In this document: positions 52,351 to 61,594 of the stretch, piece after piece | Position numbering within the stretch: position 1 is the stretch's first letter | How the letters are laid out: every line of letters starts with the position of its first letter | Origin: Paracoccus beibuensis | Lineage (GTDB): Bacteria; Pseudomonadota; Alphaproteobacteria; Rhodobacterales; Rhodobacteraceae | NCBI RefSeq assembly: GCF_026162625.1 | Contig: NZ_JAOTBD010000010.1 | Location: 43,752-107,751 of the forward strand | Direction of reading: 5' to 3' | DNA: 64,000 nt | Made by a program: the position numbers and the translations under genes | Notes under the pieces: model-generated | Databases searched by the model: none | What the model saw: the letters and a program-made list of their open reading frames with translations, nothing else | Told to the model about the DNA's origin: nothing

Positions 52351-55300
52351 ATGGCCACGATTGTCCTTTCTGCCGTGGGTGCTTCGCTCGGGTCCGGATT
52401 TGGCGGCGCGATGCTGGGCATGTCCGGCGCCGTGCTCGGGCGGGCCGCCGGTGCAGTGGTCGGTCGCGCAATCGACCAACGCCTGCTGGGCGGCGGCACG
52501 AGGGCTGTCGAAACCGGGCGGATCGACCGTCTGCGCATTCAGGCTGCAGGCGAGGGTGCGGCAGTGCTTCGGATCTGGGGGCAGATGCGCGTGCCGGGGC
52601 ACGTGATCTGGGCGTCTCCCCTAGAGGAGACAAGGCGCACCGAGAGTGCCGGCGGCGGCAAGGGTGCGCCTAAGTCGCAGGTGGCGCAGATCAGCTATCG
52701 CCTCTCGGTCGCCATTGCGCTTTGCGAGGGGCGCATCCTGGGGGTGGGCCGGGTCTGGGCGGACGGCGAGGAAATCGCGGCCGAAGACCTTGGCATGCGC
52801 GTCTATCAGGGCGACGAGACGCAGATGCCTGACCCGATCGTCTCTGCCCATGAGGGAGATGAAGCGCCCGCCTACCGTGGCATCGCCTATGTCGTGCTGG
52901 AGAACCTGAGCCTCGAGCGTTGGGGAAACCGCATGCCGCAGCTGAGCTTCGAGGTGACGTGCCCGGCCCGCGATGGTAGCGGTCTGCCGCGGGATGTCCG
53001 CGCGGTTGCGCTGATCCCCGGCACTGGCGAATATTCACTTGCGACGACGCCGGTCAATCATGACGACGACCTGGGGCAGGGGCGCAGTTTCAACCGGAAC
53101 ACGCTGATGGGCGGCACGGACCTTTCAGTATCATTGGACATCCTGGGCCGCGAGTTGCCGAATGTCGGCTCGGTTAGCCTAGTCGTGTCGTGGTTCGGTA
53201 GCGACCTGCGGATCGGTGAATGCCGGGTCAAGCCAAAGGTCGAGTTCGGTGAGGTCGACGGTGCCGAGATGCCATGGCGGGCAGGCGGCATCGAGCGGGA
53301 ACAGGCTGACGAGGTGGCGCGCAAGGACGGCAGACCGATCTATGGCGGCACGCCCTCGGACCAGTCCGTGATCGAGGGGCTGCGGTCGCTGGCAGCGTCT
53401 GGCCGCAGAGCGATTTTCTATCCGTTCATCCTGATGGAGCAGATCGCAGGGAACGGGCTGCCCGATCCCTATGGCGGTGCGGAACAGCCGGTCATGCCGT
53501 GGCGTGGCCGGATCACGACCGGCATGGCGCCGGGTCGTCCAGGCTCTGCCGACGGGACCGCCGATGCGGTTCTTGAGGTCGAGCGGTTCTTCGGGCGGGC
53601 CACGCCCGACGACTTCGTGCGGGACCGTGATCGCGTGCGTTATGCAGGTCCCGAGGAGTGGTCCTATCGCCGATTCATTCTGCACTACGCTCATCTTTGC
53701 GCCGCAGCCGGAGACGTGGACGCGTTTCTGATCGGTTCCGAGATGGTGTCGATGACGCAGATCCGGGGGCCGGGGAACAGCTACCCCGCCGTCGCCGCGT
53801 TGCGGCAGCTGGCTGCGGATGTGCGGAAGATTTTGGGGCCGCGGGTCAAGATCGGCTATGCCGCAGACTGGTCCGAATATTTCGGCCATCACCCTGGCGA
53901 CGGCGAGCTGTTCTTCCATCTCGACCCGCTTTGGGCTGATCCGCACATCGACTTCATCGGCATCGACAACTACATGCCGCTGTCGGACTGGAGGGACGGC
54001 GACGATCACCTTGATGCGCATTGGGGGCGGATCGACAACATCGCCTACCTTCGGAACAACGTCGCGGGTGGCGAAGGCTTTGACTGGTACTATGCCAATG
54101 ACGCCGATCGAAACGCGCAGGCCAGAACGCCGATCACCGATGGTGCGTATGACGAGGCGTGGGTCTGGCGGTACAAGGACCTGAAGGGGTGGTGGCAAAA
54201 CCTGCACTATGACCGTCCCGAAGGTGTCCGGCAGCGCGAGGCGACGGCCTGGATTCCGGGCATGAAGCCCATCTGGTTCACCGAGCTTGGCTGTGCCGCG
54301 CTGGACAAGGCCACCAACCAGCCCAACAAGTTCCTCGACGCAATGAGCTCGGAAAGCATGTTGCCGCACTACTCGAATGGCACGCGGAACGATGCGATCC
54401 AGGCCGCCTATGTCGAAGCGTCGATGGCGCATTGGCGAGATCCCGACAACAACCCGGTGAATGCCGAGGGGATGCGGATGCTTGATGTCGGTCGCGCGCA
54501 TGTCTGGTGCTGGGATGCGCGGCCGTATCTCGCGTTCCCAAGTCGCGACGACCTCTGGTCCGATGGGCCTGCATGGGAGCGGGGGCATTGGTTGAACGGT
54601 CGTGCCGGTGCCGTGACGCTGCGGGCGGTCGTGAAGGACATCTGCCGCGCCGCCGGCGTGACGGCTGTCGACGTGTCCGGCATCTCGGGGGTGGTTCGGG
54701 GATACCTGTTGCAAGGCAGCGAGTCTGCCCGGGCGGCGTTGCAGCCGCTGATGCTGGCGCATGGGTTCGATGCCGTCGAGCGCGACGGCATGCTGAAGTT
54801 CATCGCGCGTGACGGGCTGACCCGAACGCGGATCGGCACCGAGGATCTTGCGATCGCGGGTGAGGTCAGCGGTTTCGAGACCGTGCGACAGGTCGAGGCT
54901 GCGAATGTGGGACGACTGCGCCTTAGCCACGTCGCGGCGGGCGGTGACTACGGCGTGGCTACGGCAGAGGCCCGGCTGGCCGACGATGCGCGGCTTGCGG
55001 TCTCGGAGAGCGAATTCGCGATGGTTCTGACGCGGCCTGAGGGGCGTGCCATCGCGGACAGGTGGATCGCCGAGGCAGAGGTGGCGCGTGACACGGTGCG
55101 GTTCGCCCTGCCGCCGTCGCGGTCGGACCTGGGGCCGGGTGATGTCATCGTCACCGAGCCGCCGGGCCAGGAACGGCGGAGGTGGCGGATCGACCGGGTC
55201 GAACGGGCGGGTGCCATCACTGTGGACGCGGTGCGCGTCGATCCCGGGCTCTATACGCCGCGGCTTAGCCACCACGACCAGGGCAGCATCCGTCGCTATG

Positions 55301-56232
55301 AACCGCCGATGCCGGTTTTTTCGGTGTTTCTGGACCTGCCCCTGCTGCACGGGGGCGAGGTGCCCCATGCGCCCTACCTGGCGGTGTCGGCGCATCCGTG
55401 GCCGGGAACGGTCGCAGCCTATGTCTCGGCAGAGCCCGAGGGGGGATTCGATCTGAACGTGATGGCCGAACGGCGGTCCGTGATCGGCCGCACCGTCACT
55501 CCGCTGCCTCGGGCGCGTCCGGGCACGCTGGATCGGGGTGCGCCGCTGCGCTTGCGCCTAATCGGCGATCAGTTGCGATCGGTGACCGAGCGTGCGCTGC
55601 AGTCCGGGGCCAATGCGCTGGCGATCGGTGACGGCACGATCGACAACTGGGAGGTCATCCAGTTCGGTCGAGCAGAGCTTGTCGCCCCCGATCAGTGGGA
55701 AATCAGCCAGAGGCTGCGGGGTCAGGCCGGCACTGATGCGCTGATGCCCGATGTCTGGCCGGCGGGTAGCCTTGTCGTTCTGCTGGATGGCGCGCCGCGG
55801 CAGGTGGACCTGCCGCCCTCGGCGCGTGGTCAGGAGCGGTTCTGGCGCGTCGGACCTGCGCTGCGTGCGCCAGACGATGGCAGCTATCGCAGCCGCACGA
55901 CGGTGGTGCGGGGGATCGGGCTGCGGCCCTATTCACCCTGCCACCTGCGCATGCAGGGCAGGGGCATCACCTGGGTCCGCCGCACCCGCATCGACGGCGA
56001 TGGCTGGGACGGTCCCGACGTCCCGCTTGGCGAGGAGGGCGAGCGCTACCTGCTGCGCCTGACGCAGGGCGATCGCGTTCTGGCCGAGTTGCAGTGCAGC
56101 ACCGCGGCCTGGACCGTTCCGGAGGCGCTTTGGACCGAGTTGCGGCCCGGCGCCGTCACCGTCGAGGTGGCACAACTGTCGCAGACCTTCGGGCGCGGCC
56201 CCTTTTCAAGGAGAACATTCGATGTCCAGTGA
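52351..56232 (+). CDS. GTA tail fibre/host-specificity megaprotein (g15)
   Basis: A 1293-residue protein that forms the baseplate and tip. An N-terminal glycine/alanine-rich hydrophobic stretch (about 1-45) is followed by beta-rich hub domains, a TIM-barrel glycoside-hydrolase-like domain (GTA_TIM, about 430-660, with FHLDPLWADPHIDFIGIDNYM and WFTELGCAALDKATNQP), and phage_tail_3-type and C-terminal beta domains. It would recognise surface polysaccharide of the recipient. It is the largest gene of the cluster and overlaps the following gene by 11 bases. Confidence 0.95.
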   Translation: MATIVLSAVGASLGSGFGGAMLGMSGAVLGRAAGAVVGRAIDQRLLGGGTRAVETGRIDRLRIQAAGEGAAVLRIWGQMRVPGHVIWASPLEETRRTESAGGGKGAPKSQVAQISYRLSVAIALCEGRILGVGRVWADGEEIAAEDLGMRVYQGDETQMPDPIVSAHEGDEAPAYRGIAYVVLENLSLERWGNRMPQLSFEVTCPARDGSGLPRDVRAVALIPGTGEYSLATTPVNHDDDLGQGRSFNRNTLMGGTDLSVSLDILGRELPNVGSVSLVVSWFGSDLRIGECRVKPKVEFGEVDGAEMPWRAGGIEREQADEVARKDGRPIYGGTPSDQSVIEGLRSLAASGRRAIFYPFILMEQIAGNGLPDPYGGAEQPVMPWRGRITTGMAPGRPGSADGTADAVLEVERFFGRATPDDFVRDRDRVRYAGPEEWSYRRFILHYAHLCAAAGDVDAFLIGSEMVSMTQIRGPGNSYPAVAALRQLAADVRKILGPRVKIGYAADWSEYFGHHPGDGELFFHLDPLWADPHIDFIGIDNYMPLSDWRDGDDHLDAHWGRIDNIAYLRNNVAGGEGFDWYYANDADRNAQARTPITDGAYDEAWVWRYKDLKGWWQNLHYDRPEGVRQREATAWIPGMKPIWFTELGCAALDKATNQPNKFLDAMSSESMLPHYSNGTRNDAIQAAYVEASMAHWRDPDNNPVNAEGMRMLDVGRAHVWCWDARPYLAFPSRDDLWSDGPAWERGHWLNGRAGAVTLRAVVKDICRAAGVTAVDVSGISGVVRGYLLQGSESARAALQPLMLAHGFDAVERDGMLKFIARDGLTRTRIGTEDLAIAGEVSGFETVRQVEAANVGRLRLSHVAAGGDYGVATAEARLADDARLAVSESEFAMVLTRPEGRAIADRWIAEAEVARDTVRFALPPSRSDLGPGDVIVTEPPGQERRRWRIDRVERAGAITVDAVRVDPGLYTPRLSHHDQGSIRRYEPPMPVFSVFLDLPLLHGGEVPHAPYLAVSAHPWPGTVAAYVSAEPEGGFDLNVMAERRSVIGRTVTPLPRARPGTLDRGAPLRLRLIGDQLRSVTERALQSGANALAIGDGTIDNWEVIQFGRAELVAPDQWEISQRLRGQAGTDALMPDVWPAGSLVVLLDGAPRQVDLPPSARGQERFWRVGPALRAPDDGSYRSRTTVVRGIGLRPYSPCHLRMQGRGITWVRRTRIDGDGWDGPDVPLGEEGERYLLRLTQGDRVLAELQCSTAAWTVPEALWTELRPGAVTVEVAQLSQTFGRGPFSRRTFDVQ

Positions 56233-56932
56233 AACCACGCGCCTGCAGATGCCACTTTTGCAGCCGGCTCAGGCGCAGAAGCACACCACCGTCAACGAGG
56301 CGCTGATGCGGCTGGACGGCATGGTGAATCTGGTTCTGGAAAGTATCTCGACCGCAGCGCCGCCGTCGACGGTTCTGGACGGTCAGTGCTGGGGCATTCC
56401 TGCCGCCGCTCAGGGACTTTGGGCCGGGCAAGCGGGCCGCATTGCCCTGGGCAGCAACGGAGGCTGGATCTTCCTGCCGCCGGCCCGGGGCATGCGCGCC
56501 TTCGTCGCGGACCGGGGGCTTGAAGCCATTCACGACGGCACCTCGTGGTCGGTAGGCGCGATCAGCATGGGCGCATCCGGGTCCGGCTTGGTTACCGGCC
56601 TTATGGAGGGCGAGGTCGTTCTCGCCTCGGGTTCCAGTGCCGTCACCGACGTCGTCATTCCCGGCGGAGCGATGGTCATCGGCGCCACGGCGCGCGTCAT
56701 CGATGGTCTAACCGGCACGTTGACTGGCTGGCGACTGGGCACGGCCGGTGCGGCAAATCGCTTCGGACAAGGCCTTGGAAAGCAGCGAGACTCTTGGGCG
56801 CGAGGCATGCTGGGCACGCCGATGACCTACTATCAGCCCGACCCTTTGATCGTGACGGCTGAGGGGGGCACTTTCACGGGCGGACGCATCCGCCTTGCCG
56901 TTCATTGGCTGGAGCTTCGGCTGCCGGCGTGA
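56222..56932 (+). CDS. DUF2793-containing protein at the end of the GTA cluster
   Basis: A 236-residue protein with the DUF2793 pattern LQMPLLQPAQAQKHTTVNEALMRLD, VNLVLES and GWIFLPPARGMRAFVAD at the N-terminus, a Gly-rich linker, and a C-terminal beta-rich domain (about 140-236). Its ATG lies inside the end of g15 with an AAGGAG site in g15. DUF2793 proteins occur at tail ends of Rhodobacterales GTAs and phages; a spike or receptor-binding role is an inference. Confidence 0.85.
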   Translation: MSSETTRLQMPLLQPAQAQKHTTVNEALMRLDGMVNLVLESISTAAPPSTVLDGQCWGIPAAAQGLWAGQAGRIALGSNGGWIFLPPARGMRAFVADRGLEAIHDGTSWSVGAISMGASGSGLVTGLMEGEVVLASGSSAVTDVVIPGGAMVIGATARVIDGLTGTLTGWRLGTAGAANRFGQGLGKQRDSWARGMLGTPMTYYQPDPLIVTAEGGTFTGGRIRLAVHWLELRLPA

Positions 56933-57006
56933 CCTTCTGGTGCCTGTCCGGGTTTTCTCGTCCCTTTTTGTAGGTTAGAAGGAGAGTTGAACGACCGGGC
57001 AGGCCC

Positions 57007-57837
57007 ATGATGAACATGCAGCATATCGATAAGTCCCCCGTCGCGCAGGATCGCGACGCTATCTGGGCGCAGTTGCGCGATGAGGCGCGGGACGCCGTCG
57101 CCGGAGAGCCGCTGCTGGGCGCGCTGGTCCATGCCGGGCTGCTGCACCATCAAAGCCTGGAGGCCGCACTGGCCTATCGTTTCTCGCTGAAGCTGGCATC
57201 TGGCGAGATGAGCGAGCAAATCCTTCGCGAGATCGCGGACCAGGCCTATGCAAGCGCGCCCGATCTTGGCGACGCCGCGCGTGCAGACCTGATGGCTGTG
57301 TATGATCGCGACCCTGCCACTCATCGTCTGATCCAGCCGATCCTGTTCTTCAAGGGGTTTCAAGCCCTTCAGGCATACCGGATGGCGCATTGGCTGTGGC
57401 AGCAGGACCGGCGCGACATGGCGTATTTCGTGCAGATGAGGTGCTCTGAATGCTTCGGCGTCGACATTCATCCCGCTGCGACCATCGGAACAGGCGTCAT
57501 GATCGATCACGCCCATTCCATCGTCATCGGCGAGACGGCAAGCGTCGGCAATGACGTGTCGATGCTGCATTCGGTCACGCTTGGCGGGACAGGCAAGGAG
57601 GATGGCGACCGGCATCCGAAGATCGGCGACGGCGTCCTGATAGGCGCGGGAGCAAAAGTCCTTGGCAACATCCGTGTTGGTCACCATTCGCGCATTGCTG
57701 CCGGATCGGTCGTCCTGCACGAGGTGCCATCGTGCAAGACCGTGGCCGGGGTGCCGGCGCGTGTCATCGGCGATGCGGGATGCACCGATCCGTCGCTGAC
57801 CATGAATCAGTTGCTGGGGATCGAGGACTATACCTAA
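57007..57837 (+). CDS. cysE: Serine O-acetyltransferase
   Basis: First step of cysteine synthesis, acetyl-CoA plus serine. The 276-residue product has the N-terminal helical SAT domain (IWAQLRDEARDAVAGEPLLGALVHAG) and left-handed beta-helix hexapeptide repeats with catalytic DIHPAATIG, DHAHSIVIGETA and GTGKEDGDRHPKIGDGV. A C-terminal tail (LTMNQLLGIEDYT) resembles the tail that docks CysK. AGAAGGAGAG is upstream. Its stop codon overlaps that of the convergent pyrD. Confidence 0.95.
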   Translation: MMNMQHIDKSPVAQDRDAIWAQLRDEARDAVAGEPLLGALVHAGLLHHQSLEAALAYRFSLKLASGEMSEQILREIADQAYASAPDLGDAARADLMAVYDRDPATHRLIQPILFFKGFQALQAYRMAHWLWQQDRRDMAYFVQMRCSECFGVDIHPAATIGTGVMIDHAHSIVIGETASVGNDVSMLHSVTLGGTGKEDGDRHPKIGDGVLIGAGAKVLGNIRVGHHSRIAAGSVVLHEVPSCKTVAGVPARVIGDAGCTDPSLTMNQLLGIEDYT

Positions 57838-58892
57838 ACCCAGTCCCTTGCGCCGCTGCCGCTCAGTTCCGGCAGCGAGATGCGTTCCTTCGCCAGCCGA
57901 TCATCGAGCTCGCGCGCAAGCCGCGGCACGAGGGACAGGCCTTGGTAGATCACCGCGGAATAGATCTGCACGGCGGTCGCACCGGCGCGAAGCTTCTGCC
58001 AGATATCTTCCACGGTCGAAATGCCGCCGACGCCAATCAACGGCACCTCCCCGCGCGTCTCCCGGTGCAGCAGCGCCAAGATGCGGGTAGATCGCCCGAA
58101 GAGGGGCTTGCCGGAGAGGCCGCCTGTCTCTGCGGCATGCGGGCCTGAGATGTCTTGGCGGGACAGCGTCGTGTTGGTGGCGATGATGCCGTCGAGACGG
58201 AGGTCGCGGGCCACCGCCGCGATCTGCGATACCTCGACATCGGTCAGGTCCGGCGCGATCTTGACGAAGACGGGGATCCGCTTGGGGAGGGCATCGCGCG
58301 CGCCGTTGACCCGGGCGAGAAGGGCGGCAAGTGCATCCGCCCCTTGAAGGTCGCGGAGTTTTTCGGTGTTGGGCGAGGAGACATTCACCGTCACGAAATC
58401 GGCCGACGCGCCGGCCACCTGCAGCACGCGCACGAAATCCTCGGCGCGATCCGCGCTCTCCTTGTTTGCGCCGAGGTTCAGCCCGACCGGGATCTCCGTC
58501 GGCCGGGCAGCGAGCCGCTGGCCGATCCGCTCGGCTCCTTCATTGTTGAAACCGAAGCGATTAATGATGGCGTTCTGGTCGCTCAGCCTGAAGAGGCGCG
58601 GCTTCGGGTTGCCCGGTTGCGGCCGCGGAGTGGCGGCGCCGATCTCGACGAAGCCGAAGCCTGCTCGCATCAGGGGCGCGATGACGCGACCGTTCTTGTC
58701 GTATCCTGCGGCTAGGCCGATGGGATTGGGCAGATCCATGCCCGCCAGATTGACCCGCAGTCGGTCCGAGGTGACCGGCCCACCGCACAACGGTGCAAGT
58801 CCCAGTTCCAATGCACGGATCGATAGATCATGCGCACGTTCGGGATCGAGGCGATGGAGCGCGGCGAGGCCGAGCTTTTCGACGATCTTCAT
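57834..58892 (-). CDS. pyrD: Dihydroorotate dehydrogenase (quinone), class 2
   Basis: Membrane-associated FMN enzyme of pyrimidine synthesis that passes electrons to ubiquinone. The 352-residue product has the amphipathic N-terminal helices (LAALHRLDPERAHDLSIRALE), AAGYDKNG, VGLNLGANKES, the catalytic Ser in NVSSPNTEKLRDLQ and the C-terminal GVGGIST and YSAVIYQG. The ATG overlaps the stop of the DUF952 gene upstream. The 3' end runs 4 bases into cysE, with interlocked stop codons. Confidence 0.95.
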   Translation of the reverse strand: MKIVEKLGLAALHRLDPERAHDLSIRALELGLAPLCGGPVTSDRLRVNLAGMDLPNPIGLAAGYDKNGRVIAPLMRAGFGFVEIGAATPRPQPGNPKPRLFRLSDQNAIINRFGFNNEGAERIGQRLAARPTEIPVGLNLGANKESADRAEDFVRVLQVAGASADFVTVNVSSPNTEKLRDLQGADALAALLARVNGARDALPKRIPVFVKIAPDLTDVEVSQIAAVARDLRLDGIIATNTTLSRQDISGPHAAETGGLSGKPLFGRSTRILALLHRETRGEVPLIGVGGISTVEDIWQKLRAGATAVQIYSAVIYQGLSLVPRLARELDDRLAKERISLPELSGSGARDWV

Positions 58893-59224
58893 TGCAAGGG
58901 TCCCGTTTCATGACCGGCATCTGTCAGTGCGATGGGGCGCGACCACTTGATGTCGGATAGATGCAGAACCCGGTAGAGATGCGGAAACAGCGCGCCGCCT
59001 CGCGAAGGTTCCCATTTCAGGTCGGCGGCAAGATCGTCCGCATCGCAGGCGAGCAGCATCACGTCGTTCTTCCCGGCGAAGTGCTTGGAGAGCGTCCCGT
59101 GCACCTGCTCTGCCGTCGAGAGATGAATATAGCCGTCAGCGATGTCGACCGGCGCGCCGGCACTGCTGCCAGCGATCTGCAGATCGGCCCATTCGGACGC
59201 GCGGAGTATCTTGTAGATCATCAT
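58889..59224 (-). CDS. DUF952 family protein
   Basis: A 111-residue protein of the DUF952 family: YKILRASEWADLQ, DGYIHLSTAEQVHGTLSKHFAG, LKWEPSRGGALFPHLYR. The fold is related to ADP-ribosyl-type transferases by published structures, but no function is known. First gene of an operon with pyrD (ATGA overlap), transcribed divergently from the 5'-nucleotidase gene. Confidence 0.85.
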   Translation of the reverse strand: MMIYKILRASEWADLQIAGSSAGAPVDIADGYIHLSTAEQVHGTLSKHFAGKNDVMLLACDADDLAADLKWEPSRGGALFPHLYRVLHLSDIKWSRPIALTDAGHETGPLQ

Positions 59225-59346
59225 TGTCGCATTTGCCTTGGCCTGGTCGACCGGGTCAAGATCCCGTCTGCGAGTGCCGCGTTGACCGGTGGCGCCGGCT
59301 GCGCCAAGCTGACCCGGCCATTGACCGGGCCGAAAAGGGATCCAGC

Positions 59347-60948
59347 ATGACCAGACGTCTTCTTGTCGCCGCCTCTGCCATTGCGCTTGTCGCCGGAACG
59401 GCGCAGGCCGACACGGTGCTGCATATCCTTCACACGAACGACGTGCATAGCCGGATCGAGCCGATCAACAGTTCCGACAGCACCTGCAACGCAGAGCAGG
59501 AAGCCGCGGACGAATGCTTCGGCGGCATGGCCCGCATCGCCGCGAAGATCGATCAGTTGCGAGAAGAGATCAAAGCCGAAGGCGGCAATGTGCTGGTTCT
59601 GGATGCGGGTGACCAGTATCAGGGGTCGCTGTTCTACACGACCTACAAGGGGAAGGACGTTGTCGAGTTCATGAACGGCATCGGCTATGACGCCCTGACC
59701 GTCGGAAACCACGAGTTCGACGATGGCCCGGAAGGCCTGGCGGTCCTTGCTGACGGCGTCGTCTTTCCGGTCCTGTCGGGAAATCTCGACGTGTCGCGAT
59801 CCAACGTGCTCGCCGGCAAGATCCTGAAGCACGTCGTGTTGGACGCTGGCGACCAGAAGATCGGCATCGTCTCCGCTCTGGCCATGGACACGCCTGAAAC
59901 CTCGTCCCCCGGAACCAGCTTGGTCTTCCAGGACGATGCGGAAAGCCTGGCGGCTTCGGTCGAAGAACTGCAGGCCGAGGGCGTGAACAAGATCATCGCC
60001 CTGACCCATGTCGGCTATGGCCGTGATCTGCAGCTTGCGACCGAGGTTCCGGGACTGGACGCGATCGTCGGAGGGCATTCGCACACGCTTCTGGGCGACA
60101 TGGACGGGGCGAGCGGGGCCTATCCGACCATGGTCGAAGGGCCTGAGGGCGCCGAAGTGCCGGTTGCGCAGGCTTATGCGTATGGCAAGTACCTGGGGCA
60201 TCTGAAGCTGACTTTTGATGATGAGGGCAACCTCGTCCAGGCCGAGGGTCAGCCGATCCTTCTCGATTCCTCAGTGCCGCAGGACGAGGCGGTCGCGGCA
60301 CGTGTCGGCGAAATGGCCGAGCCCATCGCGGCGCTGCGTGAAGAGGTCGTCGCCAAGACAGCAAACCCGATCGGCGGTGATCGCGCGGCTTGTCGCACGA
60401 GGGAATGCGAAATGGGCAACCTTGTCGCCGACGCGATGCTGGACCGTACGGCCGAGCAGGGCGTGACCATCGCCATCCAGAACGGTGGCGGGCTGCGGGC
60501 ATCCATCGACGAGGGCGACGTCACGATGGGCGAGATCTATTCGGTGCTGCCGTTCCAGAACACCCTTGCCACCTTTCAACTGACCGGTGCCGGCGTCATC
60601 GAGGCGCTGGAAAATGGTGCCAGCCAATACGAGGAAGAGGCGGGACGCTTCGCCCAGGTTGCGGGTCTGAAGTACACGGTCGATCCCGCCGCCGATGTCG
60701 GGTCGCGCATCAGCAACGTGATGGTCGAGAAGGACGACGCGTGGGTGCCCATCGACGAGGAGGCGACTTATGGCGTGGCGACCAACAACTACATGCGCAA
60801 CGGCGGCGACGGGTACGCGATCTTTGCGTCAGAGGGCCAAAACGCCTACGACTTCGGACCGGACCTTGCCGAGGTCGTCGCGGATTATCTTGGAGTCCGG
60901 CAAGATGGCTACACTCCTTACACGGACGGTCGCATTGCGGTGAAATAG
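59347..60948 (+). CDS. Periplasmic 5'-nucleotidase/UDP-sugar hydrolase family
   Basis: A 533-residue exported metallophosphoesterase of the UshA family. The Sec signal peptide ends near AGTAQA-DTV (residue 22/23); the ATG at 59347 gives that start. Metal sites: HTNDVHSRIE, LDAGDQYQGS, VGNHEFDDG, HVGYGRD and GGHSHTLL. The C-terminal substrate domain has NGGGLRASI and NYMRNGGDGYAIF. A Cys pair (CRTRECEMGN) is typical. It releases nucleosides and phosphate from external nucleotides. Separate transcription unit. Confidence 0.93.
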   Translation: MTRRLLVAASAIALVAGTAQADTVLHILHTNDVHSRIEPINSSDSTCNAEQEAADECFGGMARIAAKIDQLREEIKAEGGNVLVLDAGDQYQGSLFYTTYKGKDVVEFMNGIGYDALTVGNHEFDDGPEGLAVLADGVVFPVLSGNLDVSRSNVLAGKILKHVVLDAGDQKIGIVSALAMDTPETSSPGTSLVFQDDAESLAASVEELQAEGVNKIIALTHVGYGRDLQLATEVPGLDAIVGGHSHTLLGDMDGASGAYPTMVEGPEGAEVPVAQAYAYGKYLGHLKLTFDDEGNLVQAEGQPILLDSSVPQDEAVAARVGEMAEPIAALREEVVAKTANPIGGDRAACRTRECEMGNLVADAMLDRTAEQGVTIAIQNGGGLRASIDEGDVTMGEIYSVLPFQNTLATFQLTGAGVIEALENGASQYEEEAGRFAQVAGLKYTVDPAADVGSRISNVMVEKDDAWVPIDEEATYGVATNNYMRNGGDGYAIFASEGQNAYDFGPDLAEVVADYLGVRQDGYTPYTDGRIAVK

Positions 60949-60994
60949 GGTGCACACTCTGGCCGTTGGCTTGGCCGCGCTCTTGCGCTAAGCG

Positions 60995-61594
60995 ATGCCG
61001 ATGAGGACAGGTTTCCCAGTCGCGCAGCCGGGTCAGCGGATCGGTATCCTTGGTGGATCGTTCGATCCGCCCCACGCGGGTCATGTGCTGATCAGCAAGG
61101 TCGCGATGCGGAGGCTGCGGCTGGACAAGGTCTGGTGGCTGCTGTCGCCGGGCAACCCCCTGAAGTCGCATGGGCCGGCACCGCTGGATGATCGCCTGGC
61201 CGCTGCGAGGCGACTGGTCGTTGATCCGCGGATCGTCGTTACTGACCTTGAGGCGCAGCTGGGCCTTCGGAAGACGGCGGATACGATCGAGGCGCTGGAT
61301 CGCCTGTATCCGGCCGCGCGCTTCGTATGGCTCATGGGGTCGGACAACCTCGTTCAGTTTCATCGGTGGGAACGGTGGCGGCAGATCGCTGGACGAGTGC
61401 CCTTCGCGGTTCTGGCTCGTCCGGGAAGCCGGATGGAGGCGCGGCATTCTGTGACTGCGACAGTTCTGCGGCCGTTCCGGGTCCCTGAGGAGAGGGCCTC
61501 AATTCTGCCCAGCACAACGCCTCCGGCATGGGTGATTCTGAACCTGCCGATGTCGCCGATGTCTTCCACGCAGTTGCGGCAAGGTGACGCCTGA
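60995..61594 (+). CDS. nadD: Nicotinate-nucleotide adenylyltransferase
   Basis: Makes deamido-NAD from nicotinate mononucleotide and ATP. The 199-residue product has the nucleotidyltransferase motif GGSFDPPHAGH, the WWLLSPGNPLK segment, the LMGSDNLVQFHRW motif, and the C-terminal (SSTQLR) that replaces the usual SSTxIR. The ATG at 60995 or 61001 may be used. Its stop overlaps the start of the D-Ala-D-Ala carboxypeptidase gene. Confidence 0.94.
   Translation: MPMRTGFPVAQPGQRIGILGGSFDPPHAGHVLISKVAMRRLRLDKVWWLLSPGNPLKSHGPAPLDDRLAAARRLVVDPRIVVTDLEAQLGLRKTADTIEALDRLYPAARFVWLMGSDNLVQFHRWERWRQIAGRVPFAVLARPGSRMEARHSVTATVLRPFRVPEERASILPSTTPPAWVILNLPMSPMSSTQLRQGDA

Noticed and set aside
42251..56932. 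Ordinary prophage
   Set aside because: No integrase, repressor, replication genes or att repeats, and gene order and the short tape measure-like protein match RcGTA.
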